Assembly: GCF_932526225.1 (NCBI RefSeq)
Contig: NC_064047.1
Span: 7,005,501-7,069,500 of the forward strand
Reading direction: 5' to 3'
Length of the DNA: 64,000 nt
DNA from: Nematostella vectensis
Lineage: Eukaryota > Cnidaria > Anthozoa > Actiniaria > Edwardsiidae
Positions within the stretch are counted from its first letter, which is position 1; every line of letters begins with the position of its first letter. The translations under genes were made by a program, and so were the position numbers. This document shows positions 40,316 to 51,244 of this stretch, in pieces. The notes below the pieces were generated by a model. It did no database searches, was not told the origin of the DNA, and saw nothing but the letters and a program-made list of their open reading frames with translations.

Positions 40316-42556
40316 GGGCCCATACATACCTCTCAATAATACCCCCAAAGCTCATACATACCCCTCAATAACACCCCCACAGGATCATACATACCACTCA
40401 ATAATACCCCCACAGGTCCATACATACCTCTCAATAATACCCCCAAAGGCTCATACATACCTCTCAATAATACCCCCACAGGCCTATACATACCTCTCAA
40501 TAATACCCCCAAAGGCTCATACATACCCCTCAAAAATACCCCCACAGGCCTATACATACCTCTCAATAACACCCCCACAGGCCAATACATACCTCTCAAT
40601 AATACACCCCACAGGCCTATACATACCTCTCAATAATACCCCCACAGGCCTATACATACCCCTCAATAATAACCCCACAGGTCTATACATACCTCTCAAT
40701 AATACCCCCAAAGGCCTATACATACCTCTCAATAATACCCCCAAAGGCCTATACATACCTCTCAATAATACCCCCACAGGCCCATACATACCTCTCAATA
40801 ATACCCCCACAGGCCTATACATACCCTTCAATAATAACCCCACAGGCCTATACATACCTCTCAATAATACCCCCACAGGCCTATACATACCCCTCAATAA
40901 TAACCCCACAGGCCTATACATACCTCTCAATAATACCCCCAAAGGCCTATACATACCTCTCAATAATACACCAAAAGGCCCATACATACCACTCAAAAAT
41001 ACCCCCAAAGGCCTATACATACCTCTCAATAATACACCAAAAGGCCCATACATACCACTCAAAAATACCCCCACAGGCCTATACATACCTCTCAATAATA
41101 ACCCCACAGGCCTATACATACCTCTCAATAATACCCCCAAAGGCCCATACATACCCCTCAAAAATACCCCCACAGGCCCATACATACCCCTCAATAATAC
41201 CCCCACAGGCTCATACATACCTCTCAATAATACCCCCACAGGCCCATACATACCTCTCAATAATACCCCCAAAGCTCATACATACCCCTCAATAATACCC
41301 CCACAGGTCCATACATACCTCTCAATAATACCCCCAAAGGCTCATACATACCTCTCAATAACACCCCCACAGACCCATACATACCTCTCAATAATACCCC
41401 CAAAGGCTCATACATACCTCTCAATAATACCCCCAAAGGCTCATAGATACCCCTCAATAATACCCCCAAAGGCTCATACATACCCCTCAATAATACCCCC
41501 AAAGGCTCATACATACCCCTCAAAAATACCCCCAAAGCCCCATACATACCTCTCAATAATACCCCCACAGGCCTATACATACCTCTCAATAATACCCCCA
41601 CAAGCCCATACATACCTCTCAATAATACCCCAAAGGCTCATACATACCTCTCAATAATACCCCCAAAGGCTCATACATACCTCTCAATAATACCCCCAAA
41701 GGCTCATAGATACCCCTCAATAATACCCCCAAAGGCTCATACATACCCCTCAATAATACCCCCAAAGGCTCATACATACCCCTCAAAAATACCCCCACAG
41801 GTCCATACATACCCCTCAATAATACCCCCAAAGGCTCATACATACCTCTCAATAATACCCCCAAAGGCTCATACATACCTCTCAATAATACCCCCAAAGG
41901 CTCATACATACCCCTCAAAAATACCCCCACAGGTCCATACATACCTCTCAATAATACCCCCAAAGGCTCATACATACCTCTCAATAATACCCCCAAAGGC
42001 TCATAGATACCCCTCAATAATACCCCCAAAGGCTCATACATACCCCTCAATAATACCCCCAAAGGCTCATACATACCCCTCAAAAATACCCCCACAGGTC
42101 CATACATACCCCTCAATAATACCCCCAAAGGCTCATACATACCTCTCAATAATACCCCCAAAGGCTCATAGATACCCCTCAATAATACCCCCAAAGGCTC
42201 ATACATACCCCTCAATAATACCCCCAAAGGCTCATACATACCCCTCAAAAATACCCCCACAGGTCCATACATACCCCTCAATAATACCCCCAAAGGCTCA
42301 TACATACCTCTCAATAATACCCCCACAGGCCCATACATACCTCTCAATAATACCCCCACAGGCCCATACATACCTCTCAATAATAATACACCAAAAGGCT
42401 CATACATACCTCTCAATAATAATACACCAAAAGGCCCATACATACCTCTCAATAATACACCCACAGACTAGTACATACCTCTCAATAATAATACACCAAA
42501 AGGCCCATACATACCTCTCAATAATACACCCACAGACTAGTACATACCTCTCAATA
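40316..42556. repeat. 33-bp minisatellite, block E
   Basis: About 68 copies of the 33-bp monomer. From about 41620 to 42300 it shows a higher-order unit of five monomers (165 bp), tracked by the GGCTCATAGATACCC marker. The right edge contains AATAATAATACACC variants and a duplicated segment of about 70 bp ending in CAGACTAGTACATAC. Confidence 0.97.
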
Positions 42557-42557
42557 G

Positions 42558-43812
42558 TTCGTTATGTCACTAGTGTGCACCAGGCATTACTCAGAGTCAT
42601 TTCCCATATCAATCAATGGTTGTCGTTTTTCTCAATTGTCTAAAAGAGCCTGGCGCGAGCGCGGGAAACCTTTTGATAATCTATAACGTTAGGGTCTTGG
42701 CTGGTTTCAAAATGACGGTCAGCATAATCGCTGTAAAACATTAATTCCTGTATGTCTACGTGTAAATTCTCGACGTGCACTGTTCAAAGAGAGAAAAACG
42801 AATGAAGCGGCGGACTCCCAAATATGGTATGTAATTCAAAATAAGGAATTGGCTGAGCAAGCGAGAAAAACTACAATTTTTAAAACAAAATTGTTTGATA
42901 TGACTATGATTTTTATTTCCAGCCAATCTCGTTCCCAGAGCCCACATACATGCTGCTGGTCAAAAGGTAAAAGACTTTGGAATGAGGTTGAGTTCCATTT
43001 TAACTGCAATAATGATTGCGCATGTGCAGTGCCCAACTTGAAGACGGACTCGTAATCATTGGCTAAAGTTTGAGGGAGAAAAGGAAGAAAGAAAAGAGGA
43101 CCTTACAAACAAGGCACCAGAAGGCTTCTGATCTGGTGGACGAAATTTTTCAGTTGTGCGCTATGCTAATAACAGGGTTTTTTTCAAATCATATTTGTTG
43201 CACAAATTGTTCTCCGTCCTACATCCACATCACCATTAAATCCAGGAGCACGTGCTCCTTTCCCCCCCCCCCCCATCATTACGAATGTGTTAAAAAAATT
43301 ACAATTACCGGTAAGGGCGTGGCTGTGCCCCCCCAAAAGATTTCCAAGCCTATGTTACAGCTTTGAAATTCATATATCAAACGAAATAAACGGCTCCACT
43401 CTTTTTGCGATTTCGCATGAAAAGACCATGGATGTGGTATTTTCAAATATTATTAAAATGAAAAGGATCAAGACAAACCCATGAGTATCTCAAATCTGTG
43501 TATACCAGCCAAAAGTAACAAGCATTGTATGACATAGACCAACATCTGTTTAGTTTACCTTTTTTTTATATGTGTTCTAAGCAAACAAGACAGAATATAT
43601 TTACACTACACAATTTCAATTTTTTAAAGATTTATTTTTTCATTAGACATACAACTGCTGTGAATAACAGCAGAGCACCGTATACTATAAACCCGATAAC
43701 TTTTCTTTTATTATTATTCAATCAGTCATGCAACAGCTTGTGAGTGAACTAGACACATTGTTACCCTATACCTTACAAATATTTTATTATTCCATCAATC
43801 GTACAACTGGAA
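42558..43812. other. 3' flank of collagen-like copy 5
   Basis: Fifth copy of the unit-common spacer, closest to that of unit 3. No gene recognised. Confidence 0.6.
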
Positions 43813-44078
43813 TCACTTGGTGCAGACTACGCATGTCAGCTCATACCCATCTACATACGGGGCACACGGTAGTGACCCACACCTCCCCTCCACGGGGAAC
43901 AGCAGGGCTCCGTTATGGTTAGGGCTAGTACCCGGGACATACTCGGCATCGTGATCCACGCACACGAACTGACTTGAGTGCTTGTGACCGGCGAGTGACG
44001 TCATCAGGTAGCCGTAGTACTCGCGGGACCATCCCGCGGGACAGCGGGCGACTGCGGGTATCATGAGCTGGGTGCTGC
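43813..44078 (-). pseudogene. Short-chain collagen C4-like, copy 5 (3' fragment)
   Basis: Only the last 88 or so codons of the last exon remain (TQLMIPAVARC through ELTCVVCTK and stop). At 44078 the sequence switches inside the codons for the SRSTQL segment to the 78-bp repeat, sharing CTGC at the junction. The variable sites read TSLAGHKH and TSPNHNGALLFP. No promoter or upstream exon follows, so it is a truncated pseudogene at the array edge. Confidence 0.9.
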
Positions 44079-45275
44079 CGAGATTTGGTTTACTAGTAGT
44101 AAGTAATTATAATACTTTTAAATTACGGGGTGTAAAGCAAAAACGACAACTCGCCCCTAGATTTGGTTTACTAGTAGTAAGTAATTATAATACCGGGAAA
44201 TTACGGGGCGTAAAGCAAAAACGACAACTCGCCCCGAGATTTGGTTTACTAGTAGTAAGTAATTATAATACTTTTAAATTACGGGGTGTAAAGCAAAAAC
44301 GACAACTCGCCCCTAGATTTGGTTTACTAGTAGTAAGTAATTATAATACTTATAAATTACGGGGCGTAAAGCAAAAACGACAACTCGCCCCGTAATTTAT
44401 CGGTACTAATAAACCAAATCTCGGGGCGAGTTGTCGTTTTTGATTTTTCGGTATTATAATTACTTACTACTAGTAAACCAAATCTCGGGGCGAGTTGTCG
44501 TTTTTGCTTTACGCCCCGTAATTTATAAGTATTATAATTACTTACTACTAGTAAACCAAATCTCGGGGCGTGTTGTCGTTTTTGCTTTACGCCCCGTAAT
44601 TTCTTGGTACTAGTAAACCAAATCTCGGGGCGTGTTGTCGTTTTTGCTTTACCCCCCGTAATTTATAAGTATTATAATTACTTACTACTAGTAAACCAAA
44701 TCTCGGGGCGTGTTGTCGTTTTTGCTTTACGCCCCATATGTTATAAGTATTATAATTACTTACTACTAGTAAACCAAATCTCGGGGCGAGTTGTCGTTTT
44801 TGCTTTACGCCCCGTAATTTCTCAGTATTATAATTACTGACTACTAGTAAACCAAATCTCGGGGCGAGTTGTCGTTTTTGCTTTACGCCCCGTTATTTTT
44901 TCGGTATTATAATAACTTAGTACTAGTAAACCAAATCTCGGGGCGAGTTGTCGTTTTTGCTTTACGCCCCGTTATTTTTTCGGTATTATAATTACTTAGT
45001 ACTAGTAAACCAAATCTCGGGGCGAGTTGTCGTTTTTGCTTTACGCCCCGTAATTTCTCGGTATAATTTTTTATTATACTAGTAAACCAAATCTCGGGGC
45101 GTGTTGTCAGATTGCTTTCTCGCCCCGAAATTTTGTTTACTAGTATGTTTTTATCTATAAAATTTTAAAATTCTATAAAATTTCAAAATAATACCATTAA
45201 ACTTTCTCGCCCCCAATTTCATTTACCAGTACTAGTAAGTTAATTTGCTAAGTTAGCTAATATATGAATTCCCCT
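44079..45275. repeat. Fold-back 78-bp repeat array at array terminus
   Basis: Four 78-bp monomers run in the usual direction (44079-44395), then the array flips and runs in reverse to about 45130. The inverted low-copy edge of the module follows (45130-45275, ending TTAGCTAATATATGAATTCC), which elsewhere lies between promoter and array. The reversal point near 44395 makes a large inverted repeat with arms of at least 300 bp. Confidence 0.92.
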
Positions 45276-45871
45276 TTCTGTGAGTATATTTGCCAATCTT
45301 GTTTACTTAAGACAGACTTGTTTTCTTCTTCCGGGTTATTTTACATGATCTCTTTTCATTCCTATCGAGTTGGCAAAACAACAACACGCAACCCGCGGGG
45401 GAGTAGGACAAAATAAAAGGAGCAGATCCTCACGCGCAGTGGTGGGGTGGTGGTCACTAAAAATAGCCGGATTCGGAATCGACATGGCGCGCGGGTAATA
45501 CCAAAGTGTCCCTCTCTTATCTTATGCTCTCTTGGTTGGATTTATAGCGTAAACATTCCCGTACTTGCTAAACCCTAAAAGTGGTATAATTATGTCGTGG
45601 TTTAGAGTGAAACGCCCGAAATGTAACGGAGTGTACAGAGTTAATAATAATTCTGGTTTCTTAAATTTCTGTTGTTTTATGCAGTTGCTTTCCGTGTTAC
45701 CGTAGCCCGAGTAACCATAGTAGGGACTTCAAGATACGAGTACCAGTACGGCTACGAGTACGGCGACGGTAGAAAACAACGGAATTTACTTGAGAATTGA
45801 AAGGCTGCACCTGAAAATGCGTTCTGTCTGATAGATTTCCAACGGTTCTCCGCCAAAAGACGATGTAAAAT
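45276..45871. other. Non-coding spacer right of the array
   Basis: The sequence leaves the tandem array here. I see no coding exon, RNA gene or clear repeat in this stretch. Confidence 0.5.
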
Positions 45872-46135
45872 TGTGTAGTTCCAGAAAATATCCATACCCC
45901 CCCCCCCCCTCCATCACCACCATTGAGGGGATTGGAGATTCCGTGGGGGGGGGGGGGGGGTTCAGACGCCCAGGAAATTCCCTGGGGGGGGGGGGGCGGA
46001 AATTCCCTATCCCCTTTACAGTTACTGTATTTATCTTTTTCCAGGGGGTTGGAAAATCCAGAGGGGTGTGGATCATACCTCCGACCCCCTCAATAGGGGG
46101 GAAGGGGGGGTATGGATATTTTCTGGGACTACACA
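45872..46135. mobile_element. 264-bp MITE with C-rich terminal inverted repeats
   Basis: Both ends carry an inverted repeat of about 30 bp, GTGTAGTTCCAGAAAATATC on the left and its mirror GATATTTTCTGGGACTACAC on the right, followed inward by C or G runs. ATT flanks both ends and may be a 3-bp target duplication. The interior is G-run rich with no protein. Confidence 0.75.
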
Positions 46136-46908
46136 TTCCAAGTTTTACGGTCTGGCGAGTACGTGGTCGGTTGGAGTATAAATTCCCTTTTCCTTGTATC
46201 TCATTCTAGAAATAAAGCTTTACACTTAATTTCTGTCTGTTTCTGGATATAAAGTCTAGGTAATTTCATCGAAACTATTGTGGAATTTGCCGCCAAGCGT
46301 TAAAGTGTTATCTCGGTCACTCCGTCCGTAGCCGTTGTCGTATCTGAACATATACTTTATATTGTTTCTTTCAGGTTCTTCGTTGTTCTTACTTCACAAA
46401 ATGCAAAATACATAATATAACGGATAAGATGTTTACTCGAATTTCGTTTTGGGATTTTAGGGTTTCATTTTGTAAAAAACGAGGAGAAAAAAACTCTCAC
46501 ACTAGGGTGAATATAATCAATATTTTTTATGCCTATTGGACAGCAAGGAGCAAGAAAGGATTTGACTCCAAACCTCCTTGGGCTAGAAGCATCCTAAATA
46601 CAGGAGCCCCTATCGTCCTATGAAACCTGACAAACACAGGCCCTATCATCTAAGAAAGCATCCCAAACATCCCATCCCTCTTACTCGTGTGATGAATATT
46701 TTTCTGTCTGCCTAATCGTTTCACTTGTTTGACAATTTTTTTTACTCGTGTATAAATTTTTTACTTGTGTATGGTGGCCCAATGTTATAATAGTAAAACC
46801 AATCACAATACTGGAAATCAACTATAAAAAATATAAAATAAAACAAATTAAAATCCTAATTCCTTTATTTAATATTTATTTTCTATTTATTTTTTATTCT
46901 TTGAAAAA
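46136..46908. other. AT-rich non-coding region with degenerate short repeats
   Basis: No gene recognised; a 64-codon frame at 46429-46623 resembles nothing I know. A degenerate ACACAGG-type repeat near 46590-46670 resembles that at 53385-53550. ACTCGTGTG motifs at about 46683-46770 resemble the 20-bp repeat at 51122-51220. Confidence 0.45.
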
Positions 46909-49037
46909 AAAATACAAAAAAAATATTGTGGCAAAAAAAGTTATTGACAAAAAAATGACAAACAGAAAATATTAATTGAAATTGAAAATCGACATTGAAA
47001 AACAACATTGAAACTAAACATTAAAAAACCAACATTGAAAATCAAAGGTAAATTTCACCAACATAGAAATTCGAAAATGAAAATGAATTCCGCGTTTTAT
47101 CCACCTGGCCCATCGTTATAATAACCAAGGATAAGGACGATGGCCAAGTGTTATAATAGACCAGAACTCTTTGCGCACTTCCGATCACAGGTACTACATT
47201 TCACATCACTTCCATGTTCAGTGCTAAATTATTTTTAAAATAACTGCATGAAAAGTCAAATGGTACATTGCTGTTGATTTTTGCAAATATCATTTCAGAT
47301 TCCTAAGTAATGAGCTGTATTCATATCAGCTATTTGAAAAGTAGATTGATCACAACCCCTGTGCAGTTAATTAGTTCAAATTGACTAGAAAACCTATTTA
47401 GTCCATTTGCAATAAGGGCCAATGTTGGTCAGTGTTTTGTACCAGCCACTTTGTCAAAAGGTGAATGAAATAAACCACTCTAACTTGTTTTCAAAGTTTC
47501 TGAATACTTTTAGTTTATTTTATTAGCCTGGTTTATTTTTTTATAACAAGTTTTTATTTGTAACTATTATCTATCTTTTTGTTACTTATTAGCTGTATTA
47601 ATGAACACATCCTGCCCTAGCATCATGCCTTTAAAGCTGTCAGCTTGCTTGAGTCGGGATTCGCCTGAAAAATTTGGAGGACAGTGACAAAATCTACGGA
47701 AGAATACTAAAGAGATAAATGTTATGCCGCACAAAACCTAATTGATAAACCTAAAATTAAAAATAATTCCAAGTAACCTTTAAAATAAAACCTTGAACAG
47801 GAAATATATGAAGTCTGTTTTTAGGGGCTAATGAGCCAGAGGTTGAATTGCCTTGTTTTCAGAAAAATCTGTAGAGAAAAACTATAGGTATCTGTTATCT
47901 TTAGTTTTCTATGAAAATTGAAGAGATGGGAGTTTTGAGATGTTGTATGAAAACGTTGAGCTGGGGTATTCAAGATATCTTTTTCCCGTGAAAAATAATC
48001 ATATGTATGGTAAAGCAGATCATTTTAGAACCTATTACCTCTCACGAACCTTTTTTTTTCTAAAATTTAAACCAGAATTCATTTTAAATTTTAAATGTTC
48101 TTCGAACTTACAAAATATACTTAAACTAAAACCGTTCATCGCTCGATATCTTTCATAAAAGAGCTCACAGAACTTAAATGTGACGAAGAATCTCCAGATA
48201 AGAAATCGTTCTTTATTAAAAGTTAAAAAGTTATCAAATAAAAAGCTTAAGATTAGTTCACTTCTTGAATGAATTAAAAGCAAGGAAATAACAACATTTT
48301 CTAAAACAAACGCGACGTTGTTTACGAACAATCAATCAATTTCTATCGGATATTGTATGAACAAACTAGCTGAATTACTAGTTAGGAACTAGGTATAATA
48401 AAACATCAACATCCCATCATGGCTTTAACTGTTTGAGTGCTAGAAATATATCAACACAAGAGTTTTTCATAGCTCCGACGAAGGTTATAAAATTGACATC
48501 TTATACTTACCTTCTTTTTCCAAACCCATCCTTTGTCCTTCCATCCATCGTTTGTACGTCTTTTTATTATAAATGTGTAAGATGTGTCGAATTTCTTTCT
48601 TGGCTTTAGCTACGACGAAAATAATGCAAAAACTTTATCAATTCACGGTATCGGCCGCGAGTTAGAAGAGCAAAACGCGAGAAAAATTAGACGCAGGATT
48701 CCCGTGAGTGTAAATACAAAAACACTAAAAACTAAATAATTGTAAGTTTTGATGCAACTTTCGGGGTTTTATTAAGTATGGAGCATTCTCGTAAAGTGCT
48801 AAAATATATTCTTGTATAATTATTTCACTGAGGTGGCGTTTTGCTAAGTTATTGCAAATTGTGCTGGCTCCACGGGCAGGCGGGCGGGCGGGCGACACGC
48901 AGGGTATCGCATAGTTATATACCATTAGTTCCGCTGGCTCCGCTATAAATTCAATCCAACGTTATGTAGTACTTGTAGCTGTCTATTATTTACATGTTTA
49001 AGCGATTAGAGCGCATTTGGGTCCGATAGAGGGAATT

Positions 49038-49544
49038 CTAAATTTCTCCAAACAGCGCAAAAGCGGCACATGCCGATTTGAGGTTTTCGAGAATCAACTC
49101 GTCGTACTCGAAGTCCACAAACTTTCTAGGCTCGACTGGCCTGTAAGTCTGCTTGTTGTCTGGCTCCGCCGCTAGTCGCTGGACTAGTGACGGGGGAGAT
49201 GCACCTTTAGCCGCATTCTGGGATTTGGTCCTCTTTTCGGACATCTTGGCATTAAGATTTTGCCATACGGCGTTTTGTTTTGGTGGTATTTCTATATCCC
49301 AAAGGTCAGGACGCTTCTTCTCACATTCAGCACATTGAGTCAGTTCCGCCACGAGTAGCCTAAGGGGGACGGAACGCTGAACTGCTGGAGGCAAAAGTTC
49401 GCACCTCGCTCCAAGTATATCCTTATTTGGAGTTTCTACCACAGGACACCCATAGAAAGCGCGGGAATATTGTATCCACGTGGCGGAAGTGCGCAAGGAG
49501 TCCTGGGGGTCGTTTCTCAAAAGTCCCGATGAACCCGGAAACAC
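49038..49544 (-). CDS. Unidentified open frame inside the 3.9-kb element
   Basis: A 168-codon frame on the minus strand; the first 13 or so residues come from the inserted MITE, so the older frame begins near 49500. It is moderately hydrophilic and contains a CAEC pair, a Lys/Ser/Asn-rich middle and an acidic FDYELILENL-like C-terminal segment (FEYDELILENLKSACAAF). I do not recognise a family. Its place next to the right arm suggests it is a fragment of the element's own protein. Real coding status is unproven. Confidence 0.3.
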   Translation of the reverse strand: MFPGSSGLLRNDPQDSLRTSATWIQYSRAFYGCPVVETPNKDILGARCELLPPAVQRSVPLRLLVAELTQCAECEKKRPDLWDIEIPPKQNAVWQNLNAKMSEKRTKSQNAAKGASPPSLVQRLAAEPDNKQTYRPVEPRKFVDFEYDELILENLKSACAAFALFGEI

Positions 49545-50456
49545 GGAAAGTCACCCGGTTAGCCCCCGATAAACTTTACGGGTGTTTCTCAAAACGCCTG
49601 TTATTGTCGGGCCCGGAAAAAATCCCGGTAACTCGCCCGGTAACTTACGGGAGCTCAAGAGTTCCCGTTAACTTACCGGGAATTACTTTTAATGCGATTA
49701 TTGATACCCAAAACGATGTTTTTCTTTAATATTTTCAGCTGAATTTATAGATCAACTATTCATCTAGAATTGGCCAAGTTGAACTATCCAATTTGGTGCT
49801 TTTCTTCCGATTAAATCTCGCCATTTTCAAGTTGTGTCGAGTTGTAGTGAATTTTCATCACTTGAGGAAACCATATCACTGCCCGGGAAGAAGTGGGTCA
49901 ATCACGGCTAACATCATTTTATGGGATTCCCTACCAGCCAATCAGGTTTCTTTTTTGTCAAATGATTTGACATTTAGCTGTCACCGTGCGCCTAAAAAAA
50001 TGTAAACAACTTTGCGAAGGTATTGGAAGTTTGCTACAAAATGAGACTTTATCTAATTGTTCTTTGTATTTTTTTTCGAAAAGTGCCGATGCCACAGCAG
50101 TGTCTGGGGTACCAGTTGTCTACAGACATCGACAAATCTACGATTTTTATTGATATTCAATAATTATTTAGCCAATCTATTCATTAACTCTGAAAAATAT
50201 AATTTTCTTATCGGGAACCCGTAAAGTTGTCTACAGACATCGACAAATCTACGATTTTTATTGATATTCAATAATTATTTAGCCAATCTATTCATTAACT
50301 CTGAAAAATATAATTTTCTTATCGGGAACCCGTAAAGAACCGGGACGCTACCGCTAGCTTTGAGAAACGCTCTTCCTCGCCCGGAAAAGTATCCCGAAAA
50401 CTCTCCCGGTACCCTAAAGGGCCCGAATATTACCGGGAGTTTTGAGAAACGACCCC
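49506..50456. mobile_element. 951-bp MITE inserted in the right arm of the larger element
   Basis: Terminal inverted repeats GGGGTCGTTTCTCAAAA on the left and its mirror TTTTGAGAAACGACCCC on the right, with CCCGG-rich inner repeats. Flanks are CTG at 49503-49505 and 50457-50459, a 3-bp target duplication. The opposite arm of the host element has a single CAG (minus sense) at the matching place, which confirms the empty site. The interior is non-coding. Confidence 0.85.
50115..50336. repeat. 111-bp perfect tandem duplication
   Basis: Positions 50115-50225 and 50226-50336 appear identical by eye (GTTGTCTACAGACATCGACA through TTATCGGGAACCCGTAAA). The lack of differences indicates a recent event within the 951-bp MITE. 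Confidence 0.92.
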
Positions 50457-50780
50457 CTGGTCTATTATATATAACACTTGGCCATCGTCCTTATAGTGTC
50501 ACCAGATCCCTTGTTATTATAACGATGGCCACGTAGATAAAACGCGAAATTAAATTAAATTTTCGAATTTCTATGTTGGTGAAATTTACCTTTGATTTTC
50601 AATGTTGATATTCAATGTTGATTTTCAATGCGGTTTATTTTTGGACGTCCAGATTTTTTTTATCAGTTTTATATTATTTTTTTGTGTGAATAAATTTCGT
50701 GCGGGATGTTTCAATTAATATTTTGTATTTGTCATTTTTTGTCAATTTTTTTTTTTTTGCCACAATATTTTTTGCATTTT

Positions 50781-51121
50781 TTGCGTCATCTTTAGTTAGC
50801 ATCAACCATTATCAGGTGGGGTTAGTCGCATCTTATTAGCTGGAGTTAAACGCATCTTTGAGAAATTGAGTCCCTTCACTTTTTCTGAATAAATGTTTCC
50901 AGCCAATTCCTTCTTCTCCACTTTCTGTCCAACTTACAGCTAATCTCTTTTTTTCTAATCGCGTTTTTGACATTTTCATTGCCGTTCCTAATTTCGAAAA
51001 GCGTAAGGGGGGCATGGAAAATTTTGTTCCTTCTGAAGAAGGGGGGTCAACTAATTTTATCCCTTACTTTTATCAAAATCCTTACGCCCCCCCCTCGAGA
51101 TAATAAATGAACTTTCCCTTA
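50781..51121. other. Non-coding spacer
   Basis: No gene, RNA or clear repeat is visible apart from G and C runs near 51006 and 51087. Confidence 0.45.
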
Positions 51122-51220
51122 TGTGACAAATATCTTACGTGTGTGACAAATCTTTTACTTTTGTGACAAATCTTTTGCTTGTGCGACCAATTTTTTTCTC
51201 GTGTACAAATCTTTTTCTTA
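51122..51220. repeat. 20-bp tandem repeat
   Basis: Five degenerate copies of a 20-bp unit, TGTGACAAATCTTTTACTTT and variants. Similar motifs occur at 46683-46770 on the other side of the 3.9-kb element. Confidence 0.75.
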
Positions 51221-51244
51221 AAATCTCCCTCAAATCTTTCTCAC

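Larger units (their letters stand above)
46909..50780. mobile_element. 3.9-kb element with long inverted terminal repeats
   Basis: The left arm 46909-47185 is matched in inverse by the right arm, now split into 49485-49505 and about 50457-50780. Shared blocks include ATATTGTGGCAAAAAAA, ATTGAAAATCAAAGGTAAAT, CGATGGCCAAGTGTTATA and CTTTGCGCACTTCCG. The interior (47186-49484) is AT-rich and has only one notable frame. No transposase motif was found, so it is probably a non-autonomous or decayed DNA transposon. The outer limits are approximate. Confidence 0.72.

Noticed and set aside
1-42556. Long open frames in the 33-bp blocks (11-residue period, LLRGMYGPVGV and similar, up to 281 codons)
   Set aside because: They arise because 33 is divisible by 3 and the monomer lacks stops. 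They occur on both strands and in several frames and have no start or splice context.
7418-45130. Long open frames in the 78-bp arrays on both strands (26-residue period)
   Set aside because: Same cause: 78 is divisible by 3. Frames exist in both directions at once and end at the array edges.
1-45275. CRISPR-like arrays
   Set aside because: The repeats have no unique spacers and the host is eukaryotic; these are minisatellites.
51001-51093. Small inverted-repeat element with GCGTAAGG and G/C runs
   Set aside because: Only about 8 bp match in inverse once aligned, too little to call an element.
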